Source of the DNA: Verrucomicrobium sp. BvORR034
GTDB lineage: Bacteria; Verrucomicrobiota; Verrucomicrobiia; Verrucomicrobiales; Verrucomicrobiaceae
Assembly (NCBI RefSeq): GCF_000739635.1
Contig: NZ_BATQ01000003.1
Location: forward strand, 1 to 38,319
Direction of reading: 5' to 3'
DNA: 38,319 bases
Below are positions 16,231-24,678 of this stretch, piece after piece (position 1 is the stretch's first letter; each line of letters opens with the position of its first letter). The translations under genes were made by a program, and so were the position numbers. The notes beneath the pieces are model-generated. The model ran no database searches. It was given only the letters and a program-made list of their open reading frames with translations, and had not been told where the DNA came from.

Positions 16231-16698
16231 TCAGGCGGCACCGACCGCTTCACCGGGAACCGAGACAGGCTCGAACACGGTGCGGAGCACTCTCAGCGAG
16301 GTGCGAATGTCTCCGAGGATATTGGGATCGAGGTGCTGCAGCCGACTGGCGAGAAATTCCCGTGCCTGGAGCAGGATGGCCTCGTGGATCTGCTGGCCCT
16401 CGGTACTCAGGTGCAGTTTGATCTTCCGTCGGTCACGACGGTCCGGGGCGCGTTGCACATAGCCAGCGTCCACCAGTCCGTCCATCATCTTGGAGGCAGT
16501 GGGCAGAGTGAGGCCGAGAAACTGGGCCACCTCAGTGAGGGTGCTGCCCTCGTGACGCTCCACGAATGACAAGGCCCTGAACTGGGGCATCGACAGTTCG
16601 GGAGTTCGGTCGCGGCGGACTTCAGCTCGAACGCCCCGCATGATGAGGGGGACGACTTCGAGGAGGTCTGCCGCACAGTCCTGGGGCGAGGTGTCCAT
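16231..16698 (-). CDS. MarR-family transcriptional regulator
   Basis: A winged-helix regulator of the MarR family, about 155 residues from ATG 16698. The core covers PQFRALSFVERHEGSTLTEVA, the recognition helix region FLGLTLPTASKMMDGLVDAGYV, and the wing RAPDRRDRRKIKLHLSTEGQQ. The open frame continues to 16974, but that extension overlaps the divergent isomerase gene and is not MarR-like. It is divergent from that gene, with 136 bases between the start codons, so it may control it, itself, or both. MarR dimers often bind palindromes in such gaps; one candidate lies directly upstream. The ligand is unknown. Confidence 0.88.
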   Translation of the reverse strand: MDTSPQDCAADLLEVVPLIMRGVRAEVRRDRTPELSMPQFRALSFVERHEGSTLTEVAQFLGLTLPTASKMMDGLVDAGYVQRAPDRRDRRKIKLHLSTEGQQIHEAILLQAREFLASRLQHLDPNILGDIRTSLRVLRTVFEPVSVPGEAVGAA

Positions 16699-16713
16699 GA
16701 TATTGCAAAAGGG

Positions 16714-16731
16714 ATAGTTGCCTATGACAAC
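16714..16731. promoter_or_regulatory. Candidate MarR operator
   Basis: The sequence ATAGTTGCCTATGACAAC contains the symmetric ATAG-TTGC-CTAT and an overlapping GTTG...CAAC inverted pair, 16 to 33 bases upstream of the MarR start codon. The size fits a MarR dimer site, and on the minus strand a TTGTCA word overlaps it. No binding evidence is available from sequence alone. Confidence 0.35.
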
Positions 16732-16834
16732 AGATCGGAACTGACCACCCGGGCGGCTTTGGATAATTTTCGGTCCTGGTGCGAGATTCGGGCAAAACTT
16801 GGCAAACTCGGGAGGGACACGTAGCATGCTCGGC

Positions 16835-17734
16835 ATGTCGCAATCTTCTTTCTCACGTCGCCGTTTTCTGGAGGCTGGCACTTTTGCCACCGTGGCCGCT
16901 TCCCTCCAGCACCGCCTCGAAGCTGCCGACCAGGCGAGCGGGCTGAAGGGCCGGATCAACCACTCCGCCTGCAAATGGTGCTACCCCAAGGTGCCGCTGG
17001 ATGAACTCTGCCGTGCGGGCAAGGAAATGGGGCTGACCTCCATCGACCTCGTGGATCCCGCGGATTTCGCCACGCTCAAGACCCATGGTCTGACCAGCGC
17101 CATGATCAGTTTTCCCTCCACGAAGGGGCCCGGCGATGTGAAGGTGGGCAGCATTGAACATGCCTTCAACAACCCCGAGTATCACGACCTCCTCGTGCAG
17201 ATCTATGAACCCCACATCAAGGCCAGCGCCGAGTTCGGGGCGAAGCACGTCATCTGTTTCTCCGGGAACCGCCGCGGCATGGATGAGGAAACGGGTCTCA
17301 AAAACTGCGCAGAAGGCCTGAAGAAGGTGCTGCCCATTGCCGAGAAACACGGCATCACCTTGGTGATGGAGCTGCTCAACAGCAAGGTGAACCACAAGGA
17401 CTACATGTGCGACAAGAGCGCCTGGGGTGTGGAGCTGTGCAAGCGCACCGGCTCGGACAACTTCAAGCTGCTCTATGACATCTACCACATGCAGATCATG
17501 GAAGGGGACGTCATTGCCACCATCAAGCGGGACAACAAGTACTTCGCCCACTATCACACCGGCGGCGTGCCCGGACGCCATGAGATCGATGAGACGCAGG
17601 AGCTCTATTATCCCGCCATCATGAAGGCCATCGTGGACACCGGCTACAAAGGCCATGTGGCCCAGGAGTTCATCCCCGCCCGTCCGGATGTCCTTGGTTC
17701 ACTGCGCCAGGCGGTGGGGATCTGTGACGTGTAG
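16835..17734 (+). CDS. Tat-exported TIM-barrel sugar isomerase (hydroxypyruvate isomerase-like)
   Basis: A 299-residue protein of the xylose-isomerase-like TIM-barrel superfamily, closest by eye to hydroxypyruvate isomerase. The N-terminus SFSRRRFLEAGTFATVAAS is a twin-arginine signal, so the folded enzyme is probably exported. The barrel includes VICFSGNRRGM, the metal-binding glutamate in LVMELLNSK, LLYDIYHMQIMEGD, HTGGVPGRHE and the second glutamate in HVAQEFIPA. ATG 16835 is preferred because it places the RR motif at residues 8-9; ATG 16826 and the frame's start at 16799 give longer tails. GGGAGGG a short distance upstream is one of few Shine-Dalgarno-like sequences in the window. It is divergent from the MarR gene. 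The substrate is unknown. Confidence 0.85.
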   Translation: MSQSSFSRRRFLEAGTFATVAASLQHRLEAADQASGLKGRINHSACKWCYPKVPLDELCRAGKEMGLTSIDLVDPADFATLKTHGLTSAMISFPSTKGPGDVKVGSIEHAFNNPEYHDLLVQIYEPHIKASAEFGAKHVICFSGNRRGMDEETGLKNCAEGLKKVLPIAEKHGITLVMELLNSKVNHKDYMCDKSAWGVELCKRTGSDNFKLLYDIYHMQIMEGDVIATIKRDNKYFAHYHTGGVPGRHEIDETQELYYPAIMKAIVDTGYKGHVAQEFIPARPDVLGSLRQAVGICDV

Positions 17735-17746
17735 ATGAGGGTGGGG

Positions 17747-17820
17747 ATTAACCACTGAGGCACAGAGAAAAACAAAACTTCAAACTTCAAAATCCAAGCT
17801 TCAAAGGGTTCGAGGTAACA
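17747..17820. repeat. Composite repeat: GAGGCACAGAGA word plus TTCAAA tract
   Basis: After the isomerase stop codon the sequence reads ATTAACCACTGAGGCACAGAG, a near copy of the repeat at 5797-5830, then an AT-rich part with AACTTCAAACTTCAAAATCC and AAGCTTCAAAGG like that at 2847-2937. Two repeat types seen separately elsewhere in the window are joined here. No gene is present. Confidence 0.55.
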
Positions 17821-17837
17821 TCGCTCATTTGAAGCTC

Positions 17838-17876
17838 CATCCTGTTAATCTTTCAAAATCTTGTTAATCCTGTCTA
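17838..17876. repeat. TCCTGTTAATCT/TTGTTAATCCTGTC repeat overlapping the LacI gene end
   Basis: The strand shown reads CATCCTGTTAATC, a TTTCAAAAT spacer and CTTGTTAATCCTGTC. On the minus strand it encodes the last residues of the LacI-type regulator, DRINKILKD, and its stop codon. From memory, strings of this kind are common between genes in several environmental phyla; here the repeat has replaced or extended the gene's 3' end. Confidence 0.6.
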
Positions 17877-18894
17877 CGCTAGGCCCGTCCTGCCAGCTTC
17901 CCGCGATCAAGACCTCGCGCAGCTGGCCGGGCAGGCCTCGTTCGTTGACTTGCAGCTTCTGCACCAGCAGGTCCACGGCCGCTGCGCCCACCTGTTCCAG
18001 GTTGCCATCGATTCCCGCCATGTTGCGGCGGTCCTGTTCGGTGCCATAGAGGGCGGCCACCCCCACGTCCTGGGGCACGCGTAGCCGCAGCCGGTCCAGC
18101 AGCTCCACCACCGGCACCTTGTAGGCGATGAGGGCGTCCGGCTGATGTTCCTCGAACCAGTTTCGAAAGGCCTGCATTTTCACCTGCTGTCCCTCCACGA
18201 GAAAGGGCGGGCAGCGCTCTGCCGTTGGTCGCTGCCACTGTTCATCCAGCGCCGCAGCAGACCACTGGCCGCCCACGATCTGGTTGTTCGCCACGGGCAC
18301 CACCAGCCCTGGCCGGCGGTAGCCCAGGCTCCGGAGGTGACGGCAGGCCAGCTTGATGTTGTAGAACCCGTTCAGGTGCACCCGGTCCACCGGGAGATCG
18401 CGGAAATAAGTGCTCAAGCCCACCACGCTCAGGCCGCTCACGTCCAGCGCTACGGGATGTTCCTCATCCCGCGAGAAGCCCAGCAAGGCGGCCCGGATGC
18501 CGCGGGCGCGCAGGACCCGGCCCAGCCGGTCGGGATCATGATGCAGGGCCTCCAGGGAGAACACCTCCACGCGATACCCGAGCTGGAGGGCCCGCTCTTC
18601 GATCCCCTTGAAATACCACCGGCACACATCCTTCTGTGGCCAGGCGTCGTGAGGATAGTTTGTCACCAGGGCGATGGTCTCCGCCGCCCGGCCCTCCCGG
18701 CCGGTACGCCGCTGACTCATGAGGCTTTGCACCAGCGGATTCGGCACATAGCCCAGCCGGACCGCGACCGCCTTCACGGCCTCCCGCACTGCCGGAGAGA
18801 TGCGGCTGTCATCCTTCAGCGCCCGTGAGACGGTGGCGACAGACACCCCGGCCGCCCGGGCGACATCTTCCATACGTATCCGGGCGTCGAGCAT
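17845..18894 (-). CDS. LacI-family transcriptional regulator
   Basis: A 349-residue repressor-type protein. Its N-terminal helix-turn-helix is IRMEDVARAAGVSVATVSRA, with the hinge region SPAVREAVKAVAVRLGYVPNP following. The periplasmic-binding-like sensor domain then runs to the end (ETIALVTNYPHDAWPQ, GIRAALLGFSRDEEH, DVGVAALYGTEQDRRNMAG). It probably binds a sugar or related small molecule. ATG 18894 puts the HTH about seven residues from the start, as usual; the frame is open to 19032, but that part is unlike the family. The gene is convergent with the isomerase. Its last nine codons and stop lie in a dispersed repeat, so the natural C-terminus may have been altered. The target genes are not known. 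Confidence 0.88.
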   Translation of the reverse strand: MLDARIRMEDVARAAGVSVATVSRALKDDSRISPAVREAVKAVAVRLGYVPNPLVQSLMSQRRTGREGRAAETIALVTNYPHDAWPQKDVCRWYFKGIEERALQLGYRVEVFSLEALHHDPDRLGRVLRARGIRAALLGFSRDEEHPVALDVSGLSVVGLSTYFRDLPVDRVHLNGFYNIKLACRHLRSLGYRRPGLVVPVANNQIVGGQWSAAALDEQWQRPTAERCPPFLVEGQQVKMQAFRNWFEEHQPDALIAYKVPVVELLDRLRLRVPQDVGVAALYGTEQDRRNMAGIDGNLEQVGAAAVDLLVQKLQVNERGLPGQLREVLIAGSWQDGPSVDRINKILKD

Positions 18895-19040
18895 TGGGGC
18901 GGCCTGATGGGAACGCCTTCCAAGAAGCAGGAGAGATGCCACAACGTTGGCGGAGTGTGCGGGGGGCAGTCTCGCAATGCGCATGCGGGTCAGGTTGAGC
19001 TGAGTGAGAGTCCAAGCCTTGATATGAGTCACTGGTGCAT

Positions 19041-19245
19041 CTTGGCGGAACCTTCACGCCAACGGCGTGATATAAAATAGCCCGGGGTCAGACCGCGATG
19101 CGGTGGCCACCTCAGGGATGCGGAAAGGGTCTGAAGAACTCACTTCGGAGTTCTGGTGCGCCTGCCCATGTACCCAGGGTGGCGGCTTGTACCTCGCCTT
19201 ACCCTGGGCCAACTTGTTCAACGCCCTTGGCGTCAGTGCATCCAG
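19041..19245 (-). repeat. Multi-hairpin dispersed repeat, copy A (shorter)
   Basis: Read on the minus strand this begins TGACGCCAAGGGCGTTGAAC, continues through GCCCAGGGTAAGGCGAGGTA, CCGCCACCCTGGGTACATGG and CAGAACTCCGAAGTGAGTTC, and ends with GACCGC...GCGGTCTGACC and CACGCCGTTGGCGTG. It matches copy B (32138-32420, plus strand) closely, but lacks about 80-100 bases of its middle. Each block holds a short stem. It lies between the LacI and ceramidase-like genes and does not encode a credible protein. Confidence 0.75.
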
Positions 19246-19370
19246 TCGCGAAACGCTGTCCTCTCTCGTGTCTCCTGCGCAGCGGGCAGAAGGTACTTCC
19301 ATGACAGTTTTCGGTGGTTTTGCCATCACTTCCCAAGGGGGATGCGTGATCTTGAGCACGGGAGCGTAGA

Positions 19371-20897
19371 TTGGGCGTGAAGCGATCTCCCTTTTCCACG
19401 GTCTTGAGTTTTGCGGTTGTCCTGCTGACGCCTTTGCTGGCGTGTCAGACCCTTCGGGCATCGGACCTCAGGGCTGGGGTTGCCAGGGTGGACATCACCG
19501 ATGTCACGGCCGGGCCCGTCCACGATCCACTCTATGCCAAAGCGCTGGTGCTTCAAAACGGCGGCACCACGGCAGTGTTGATCACGGTGGATGCGGTGGC
19601 CATCGGGGAGATCGGCCGCATCGGCAATGGTTTCCTGGGCACGGTGAGGGCACAATTGCAGAAGGAACTGGGCATTGCCCCGGAGGGGGTGCTGATCAAC
19701 GCCAGCCACTGTCATGGGATCGTGCGCGCAGATACCGCCCAACTGGTGGTGCAGGCGGTGAAGGAGGCGCACGCCAGCCTGGCTCCGGTGCTGGCAGGCG
19801 CTGGCTTCGGCCGGGAAGATCGGGTCAGCGAGAACCGGCGCTTAAAGCTGAAGGATGGCACCACGGTGGACATGCGGCGCGCCTATTCCATGCCGCGGGA
19901 TGAAGACGTGGCCGGTGTCGGCCCCATCGATCCCCAGATCGGTCTGCTGCGTCTGGACCGCCTGGATGGGAGGCCGCTGGCGGTGCTCTACAACTTCGCT
20001 TGCCATCCCATCATGAACCCGCCCAGCAAGGGCAACTCGGCAGACTATCCGGCCTATGCGTCGAAAGTGATCGAGGACAGTCTGGGGGGCGAGGCGCTGG
20101 CTTTCTTCGTGCAGGGCTGCGGGGGCGATATCAACCCGGTTCGGTACAAGGAAATCAACCGCCCGCCGGATGCCGCTCCCTTGGGGACGATGTTGGGTGG
20201 CAGTGTGATTGAGGCGCTGCACAAGATCAAGCCCGCGGCGGACAGTGTTCTCAAGGTGGGCAGCCAGACCCTGAGCCTGCCCCGTGGCGTGGACTTGGAA
20301 CAGCGCATCGTCCGGATCGAGGCGCTCCAGACCACGTTGCTCCGGTCACTGAAGCCCACCAACATCAACTTCAAGACCTTTGTGCCCCTGCTTATCGGGC
20401 AGAAGCTGTCACCGGAGTTTCCCTCGCACTATTCACAGAGTTATTTCCATGATCGCGCCCTGGGGCGGACGGATATCGAGCGTCTGGATGCCGACAACAA
20501 GGCCCAGGTGGAGGCTTATTTGAGCAACATCCAGGTCATGGAGCAGCTCACGCGGCTCTCGGCCAATCTGGCATTGCTCAAGAAGCACCTGGCCCAGAAT
20601 CGGGCAGCGGGCTCACCGATGCTGGAAGTCGAGGTGGCTGGCCTGCGGGTGGGCGATTTCAAACTCGTCACCTTTCCCGGGGAGCTCACCGTGGAGGTTG
20701 GGCTCAACATCAAGAAGGCCGCCGGGGATCCGAGGGCCTTTGTGGCGGGGTACACGAACGGCTACATCTACTATGCCGCCACCGCTGCGCAGCGGAACAA
20801 CCCGGGGTTCGCCCAGGAGGATTGCGATGCCCTCGTGGCGCCGGAGTGGCAGCAGAAGTTCGAGGAAAAGGCCGTGCAGGTGTTGAAGGGGTTGTGA
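19371..20897 (+). CDS. Neutral/alkaline ceramidase-like exported hydrolase, copy 1
   Basis: A 508-residue exported protein with the neutral/alkaline non-lysosomal ceramidase N-terminal domain. The signal segment (KRSPFSTVLSFAVVLLTPLLAC) has an LLAC lipobox, so it may be a lipoprotein. Likely zinc ligands are in NASHCHG (H113, H115), NFACHPIM, and the glutamate of FPGELTVEVG. The position matching the ceramidase GDVSPN active-site block reads GGDINPV, so the catalytic serine is an asparagine and amidase action on ceramide is doubtful. TTG 19371 is the start used, with GGAG six bases upstream; GTG 19377 is an alternative. It is related to the protein at 33886-35307. The natural substrate is unknown. 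Confidence 0.85.
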   Translation: MGVKRSPFSTVLSFAVVLLTPLLACQTLRASDLRAGVARVDITDVTAGPVHDPLYAKALVLQNGGTTAVLITVDAVAIGEIGRIGNGFLGTVRAQLQKELGIAPEGVLINASHCHGIVRADTAQLVVQAVKEAHASLAPVLAGAGFGREDRVSENRRLKLKDGTTVDMRRAYSMPRDEDVAGVGPIDPQIGLLRLDRLDGRPLAVLYNFACHPIMNPPSKGNSADYPAYASKVIEDSLGGEALAFFVQGCGGDINPVRYKEINRPPDAAPLGTMLGGSVIEALHKIKPAADSVLKVGSQTLSLPRGVDLEQRIVRIEALQTTLLRSLKPTNINFKTFVPLLIGQKLSPEFPSHYSQSYFHDRALGRTDIERLDADNKAQVEAYLSNIQVMEQLTRLSANLALLKKHLAQNRAAGSPMLEVEVAGLRVGDFKLVTFPGELTVEVGLNIKKAAGDPRAFVAGYTNGYIYYAATAAQRNNPGFAQEDCDALVAPEWQQKFEEKAVQVLKGL

Positions 20898-20909
20898 GGG
20901 GGGAATGCG

Positions 20910-21160
20910 TCCGTTCCGGCGTCCCTCCGGGACGCAACAGTTGGGGAGACGTTTATCCGGTGGTTCTCGGCCTGATTACAGGCCTTCACCTCCGGCTACA
21001 TTCCGCCGTCCCTCCGGGACGCTGACGCCGAGCGTCGCGTGGCTCATCGCCTCCAAAGGTAGAGAATTTGGGTCCTGGAAGGACCATGGACAGTAGCCGG
21101 TGGTGCCAACCACCGGACTTCGCATCCACCACCATCATGCGTCCCGGAGGGACGCCGGAT
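20910..21160. repeat. GCGTCCCTCCGGGACGC palindrome repeat region
   Basis: Between the ceramidase-like and transporter genes lie three copies of a palindrome: at 20919-20935, a 13-base core at 21008-21020, and at 21139-21155. Between them are TCCGGTGGTTCTCGGCCTGA, a CCTGATTACAGG stem, GGTCCTGGAAGGACC and CCGGTGGTGCCAACCACCGG, each of them a hairpin. The layout suggests a composite structured element or nested insertions. No credible protein is encoded. Confidence 0.65.
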
Positions 21161-21179
21161 CGCCCCCCCAGGGCGTGGC

Positions 21180-22202
21180 CTACGCCGTTTCCTTCGCCCA
21201 ATAGCTCGCCAGCACGCCATTGGCCAGCAACTGCAATGGATGGTACAACATCACCGGCAGGAGAATCAGGGGCAGATCCTCACGATCGCCAAAGATCAGG
21301 ATCGCCAGGGGCACGCCCATGGCCAGGGTCTTCTTCACTGAGCAGAAGTAGGCGGCGATGAGATCAGGCCGGGACAGGCGGAGAGCTTTGCAACTCATCC
21401 AGGTGAGCAGCGAGATGCCGGTAAACAGCACTGCCGTTTCCAGGCAGGCACCTACCGTCAGCCCCCAGCCGTGGCGCTCCCAGACGCGATCCATCACAGA
21501 GTCGCAGAACGCCGCGTAGACGATGAACAGGATCACCAGATTGCTGATGCGAGCCACCCACACCTTGTGGAGGTCCACCCATTTTTTCAGGAACGGACGA
21601 AGCGCCATGCCCAGGCCAAAGGGCACCAGGGTCAGCAGCATGATCTTCATCAGCAGCGGCAGGAAAGGGGCGGACTGACCGGTCTTCTGCATGAGCAGAT
21701 GGACCAGCACCGGGGTCACCATCACGCCCAGAATGTTGGAGAATGCCGCATTAAACAGGGCGCCCGGAGTGTTGCCACCCGCCACGGCAGTGAGCACGAC
21801 CGAGGAGGAGATGGTGGAGGGCAGCACGCAGAGATAGAGGAAACCATCCCGGATCGCCTGCGGACAGTCCGGCCAGTACCAGGGGCTGGCCCAGTTCATC
21901 ACCACGCCCACCACCGGAAACACCACAAAGGTGAAGCCCTGAATGACCACGTGCAGGCGCCAGTTGGCCGCACCGCTCTTGATCTTCTCCAGGGCCAGGG
22001 ACAGCCCCTGCAGGAAGAGAATGAGGGCGATGCCAAAATTGGTCACGAGCTCGGCATGCAGCACGCCGCCCCGGGCTCCCGGGGCGGGAAGCAGGAATCC
22101 CAGCAACACCGCCACTCCCAGTCCAAGCAGAAAGCCATGCGTGCGCCACCAGGCGATGGTGGGCTTTGGGGGTGGGGGCGAGGGAGGGGCGTCGTGGGAC
22201 AT
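21180..22202 (-). CDS. Bile acid:sodium symporter-like membrane transporter (YfeH/SBF-like)
   Basis: A 340-residue inner-membrane protein with about ten hydrophobic helices, of the SBF-like (YfeH-type) branch of the bile acid:sodium symporter superfamily. Recognisable parts are LILFLQGLSLALEKIKSG, FPVVGVVMNWASPWYWP, the CVLPSTISSSVVLTAVAGGN crossover region with helix-breaking residues, NILGVMVTPVLVHLL, and the terminal PLILLPVMLYHPLQLL. A proline-rich N-terminal tail (PPSPPPPKP) precedes the first helix. The gene starts 43 bases after the NYN-LOTUS gene on the same strand, so the two may be co-transcribed. The transported molecule is unknown; homologues are poorly characterised. The ATG is preceded by a C-rich leader with no Shine-Dalgarno sequence. 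Confidence 0.9.
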   Translation of the reverse strand: MSHDAPPSPPPPKPTIAWWRTHGFLLGLGVAVLLGFLLPAPGARGGVLHAELVTNFGIALILFLQGLSLALEKIKSGAANWRLHVVIQGFTFVVFPVVGVVMNWASPWYWPDCPQAIRDGFLYLCVLPSTISSSVVLTAVAGGNTPGALFNAAFSNILGVMVTPVLVHLLMQKTGQSAPFLPLLMKIMLLTLVPFGLGMALRPFLKKWVDLHKVWVARISNLVILFIVYAAFCDSVMDRVWERHGWGLTVGACLETAVLFTGISLLTWMSCKALRLSRPDLIAAYFCSVKKTLAMGVPLAILIFGDREDLPLILLPVMLYHPLQLLANGVLASYWAKETA

Positions 22203-22245
22203 GGGTGGGCGGGGACGCGCAATTTGAAGGTCCGTCCCTTGGGAT

Positions 22246-23055
22246 TCAACCCTTCGCTTTCACCAGGTATCCCCCTGATTTCTCATGCGCCTCCAGCGTA
22301 AGCACCCCGCGCTTTTGTCCGTCCTCCAGCAGGGCATTGAATGATTTGAAGCCGAACGCACGCTCGTTGAAGCCCGGATCGCGGCGCTTCAGGGCCTGTT
22401 TGATCATCGATCCCCAGACCGGATCATCAGCATCCCGGTCCTCAGTCAGCGCCTCCAGCGTCTCAGCCACCCGGCGGATGGCGTCGGCAGGATCCAGTTT
22501 CTTGACCACGGGAGCTTTTTCCTTGGTGGTATCCTTGGCATCCTTGTCCTTGGTGCTGCGGGAGGCGCGGCTCTGCTCCTTCCGCACCAGGTCATCATAG
22601 TAGATGAACTCGTCGCAGTTGGTGATGAAGAGATTCGAGGTCGAGTTCTTCACCCCCATGCCAATCACCGTCTTGGCATTTTCCCGCAGCTTGCTAACCA
22701 GGGGGGAGAAGTCCGAATCCCCGCTGATAATCACAAAGGTGTCCACATGACCCTTGGTGTAGCAGAGGTCGAGCGCATCCACCACCATGCGGATGTCGGC
22801 CGAGTTCTTGCCCGACTGGCGCACGTGTGGGATCTCGATGAGCTCGTAGGCGGCCTCATGCAGGGGCCGCTTGAAGTCCTTGTACCGCTCCCAGTCGCAG
22901 TAGGCTTTTTTGGTCACGATGTGGCCCTTGAGCAGCAGACGCTCCATGATCTTCTGGATGTCCACCTTGGGGTAGCGCGCCTCCTGGGCACCGAGGACGA
23001 TGTTCTCGAGATCGAGGTAAACCGCCATCGTGGCGTTGTTGTTGGAAGGGGTCAT
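22246..23055 (-). CDS. NYN-domain RNase-like protein with C-terminal LOTUS (OST-HTH) domain
   Basis: A 269-residue cytoplasmic protein. The NYN (PIN-like) nuclease domain spans about 9-160: AVYLDLENI with D15, KNSADIRMVVDALDL with D87 and D94, and ISGDSDFSPLVSKL with D113 and D115. These are the acidic residues that hold the metal in this fold. A charged Lys/Asp-rich linker (165-185) leads to a LOTUS/OST-HTH domain (WGSMIKQALKRRDPGFNERAFGFKSFNALLED), a module thought to bind RNA, including G-rich or structured RNA. It is therefore probably an RNA-targeting nuclease; the target is unknown. It is divergent from the FAD oxidoreductase gene (105 bases) and just upstream of the SBF-like gene. Confidence 0.9.
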   Translation of the reverse strand: MTPSNNNATMAVYLDLENIVLGAQEARYPKVDIQKIMERLLLKGHIVTKKAYCDWERYKDFKRPLHEAAYELIEIPHVRQSGKNSADIRMVVDALDLCYTKGHVDTFVIISGDSDFSPLVSKLRENAKTVIGMGVKNSTSNLFITNCDEFIYYDDLVRKEQSRASRSTKDKDAKDTTKEKAPVVKKLDPADAIRRVAETLEALTEDRDADDPVWGSMIKQALKRRDPGFNERAFGFKSFNALLEDGQKRGVLTLEAHEKSGGYLVKAKG

Positions 23056-23160
23056 AAGGATGAATTTGGGCAGACTAACACAGGATCAGGCCGGATGCAG
23101 GATGAATTGGCCCTGGGGAGGTCCCTGCGAGAAGTCTGCTGGCGGGCGCGTAGGGTCCGC

Positions 23161-24615
23161 ATGACCGATTCCTCCTCTTCCATCCTCCCGGCCGGAGACG
23201 TGAACCGCCGCTCGCTGCTGCGCGGTGCCCTGGGCACCGTCGCTGCCGCGGTCACCGGAGTGGTCAGCGCGGCGGAATCTGCGGCACCTTCGCCTGCCGC
23301 AGGACAGGTGCAGGAAATCGGCCGGACCGTTCCGCTGGTGGATGACATGGACGTGATCGTCTGTGGGGGCGGGCCTGCCGGGGTCACCGCGGCCCTCACG
23401 GCTGCCCGGGCTGGAGCCCGGGTGCGACTGCTGGAGGTGCATGGCTGCCTGGGCGGGGTTTGGACGGCGGGGCTGCTCAGTTATGTGCTCGATGCGGACA
23501 AGCCGGGGTTCAACCGCGAACTCGTGACCCGGCTGGGTGAGCGCGGCTCCCACCTGCCCAACAACGCCTCAAGTTATTTCTATGATCCGGAGGAGATGAA
23601 ACTCCTGCTGGAGGAGCTGTGTCTCACCGCCGGCGTGAAGGTGCAGCTCTTCACCCGGGTGGTGGCCGCGCAGAAGGACGGGGACAACCGTGTCACCACT
23701 GTAATCACGGAGTCCAAGGCTGGCCGCCAGGCGTGGCGGGCCCGGGTCTTCATCGACACCACCGGCGACGGGGATCTCGGGGCGTTGGCCGGTTGCTCCT
23801 GGGAGGTGGGGGAGAGCAAGCAGTGCCCCTGTCAGCCGCTGACGATGATGGCCATGGTCATGGCGGTGGATCCCCAAGCCATGCGACCCTTTGCCTCCCA
23901 CTTTGGCGGCCAGGCCTCCTGGAGAAAGGAGCCAGTGGAGAATTTCCGGCAGGCCCTCGCCCAGGCCGGATTGAAGGCCACCTACGGCACCCCTTCGCTC
24001 TTCCAGGTGAGGGACCGGCTCTTCAACCTCATGATCAATCACGAGTACGGCATCCTAGCCTACGATGCCGCCGCTGTCACAGAAGCCACCTTCCGGGCAC
24101 GGGCGGAGATCCATCGGGTGGTGCGTGGGCTGCGCAAACTCGGCGGTCCCTGGGATGGGTTGCAACTCGTCGCCACCGCCGAGCAGATCGGCGTGCGCGA
24201 TGGCCGGCGCATCCTCGGGCGCTATGTCCTGACCAAGGAGGATCTCATTGAAGGGCGGAAACAGGAGGACGGCGTCATGCGGGCGTCGTTCAACGTGGAC
24301 ATCCACGCCGTGAGCAAGGAGGCCAATGAAAAAGCCGCCTATCACAGTGCCGGGGTTAAAACCAAGCCGTACGACATCCCCTTGCGGGCCTTGATTGCCA
24401 AAGACGTGGACGGCCTCATGATGGCTGGCCGCTGCATCAGCGGTGATTTCATCGCCCACGCCAGTTACCGGGTCACGGGCAACTCCGTGGCCATGGGCGA
24501 GGCGGCCGGTGTGGTGGCGGCCCTCGCCGCCCGGACGAAGGTTCTCCCCCACCACGTGGACTGGAAGGAGGCTTCACCGGTGCTGGAGAAGATCCGCGCC
24601 GGTCAGGCGGCATAG
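23161..24615 (+). CDS. Tat-signal FAD-dependent oxidoreductase
   Basis: A 484-residue flavoprotein of the FAD-dependent oxidoreductase family common in Verrucomicrobiota and Planctomycetota. A twin-arginine-like signal (NRRSLLRGALGTVAAAVTG) suggests export. The FAD site is DVIVCGGGPAGVTAALTAA, followed by LLEVHGCLGGVWTAG. A central IDTTGDGDLGALAG segment and the C-terminal GLMMAGRCISGDFIAHASYR with NSVAMGEAAGVVAALA complete the FAD-binding pattern. ATG 23161 is selected because the frame to 22747 overlaps the NYN gene and gives no signal peptide. The substrate is unknown; homologues are often near carbohydrate catabolic genes, which are not seen here. It converges on the MFS gene. Confidence 0.88.
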   Translation: MTDSSSSILPAGDVNRRSLLRGALGTVAAAVTGVVSAAESAAPSPAAGQVQEIGRTVPLVDDMDVIVCGGGPAGVTAALTAARAGARVRLLEVHGCLGGVWTAGLLSYVLDADKPGFNRELVTRLGERGSHLPNNASSYFYDPEEMKLLLEELCLTAGVKVQLFTRVVAAQKDGDNRVTTVITESKAGRQAWRARVFIDTTGDGDLGALAGCSWEVGESKQCPCQPLTMMAMVMAVDPQAMRPFASHFGGQASWRKEPVENFRQALAQAGLKATYGTPSLFQVRDRLFNLMINHEYGILAYDAAAVTEATFRARAEIHRVVRGLRKLGGPWDGLQLVATAEQIGVRDGRRILGRYVLTKEDLIEGRKQEDGVMRASFNVDIHAVSKEANEKAAYHSAGVKTKPYDIPLRALIAKDVDGLMMAGRCISGDFIAHASYRVTGNSVAMGEAAGVVAALAARTKVLPHHVDWKEASPVLEKIRAGQAA

Positions 24616-24678
24616 CCCTCACGACCTCTGCTGGACACACGCGGCGCGCCAGAGTTCAACGATCCCGTTGGAACCAGT

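Noticed and set aside
22747-23160. N-terminal extension of the FAD oxidoreductase
   Set aside because: It is antisense to the NYN gene, and the twin-arginine signal begins just after 23161.
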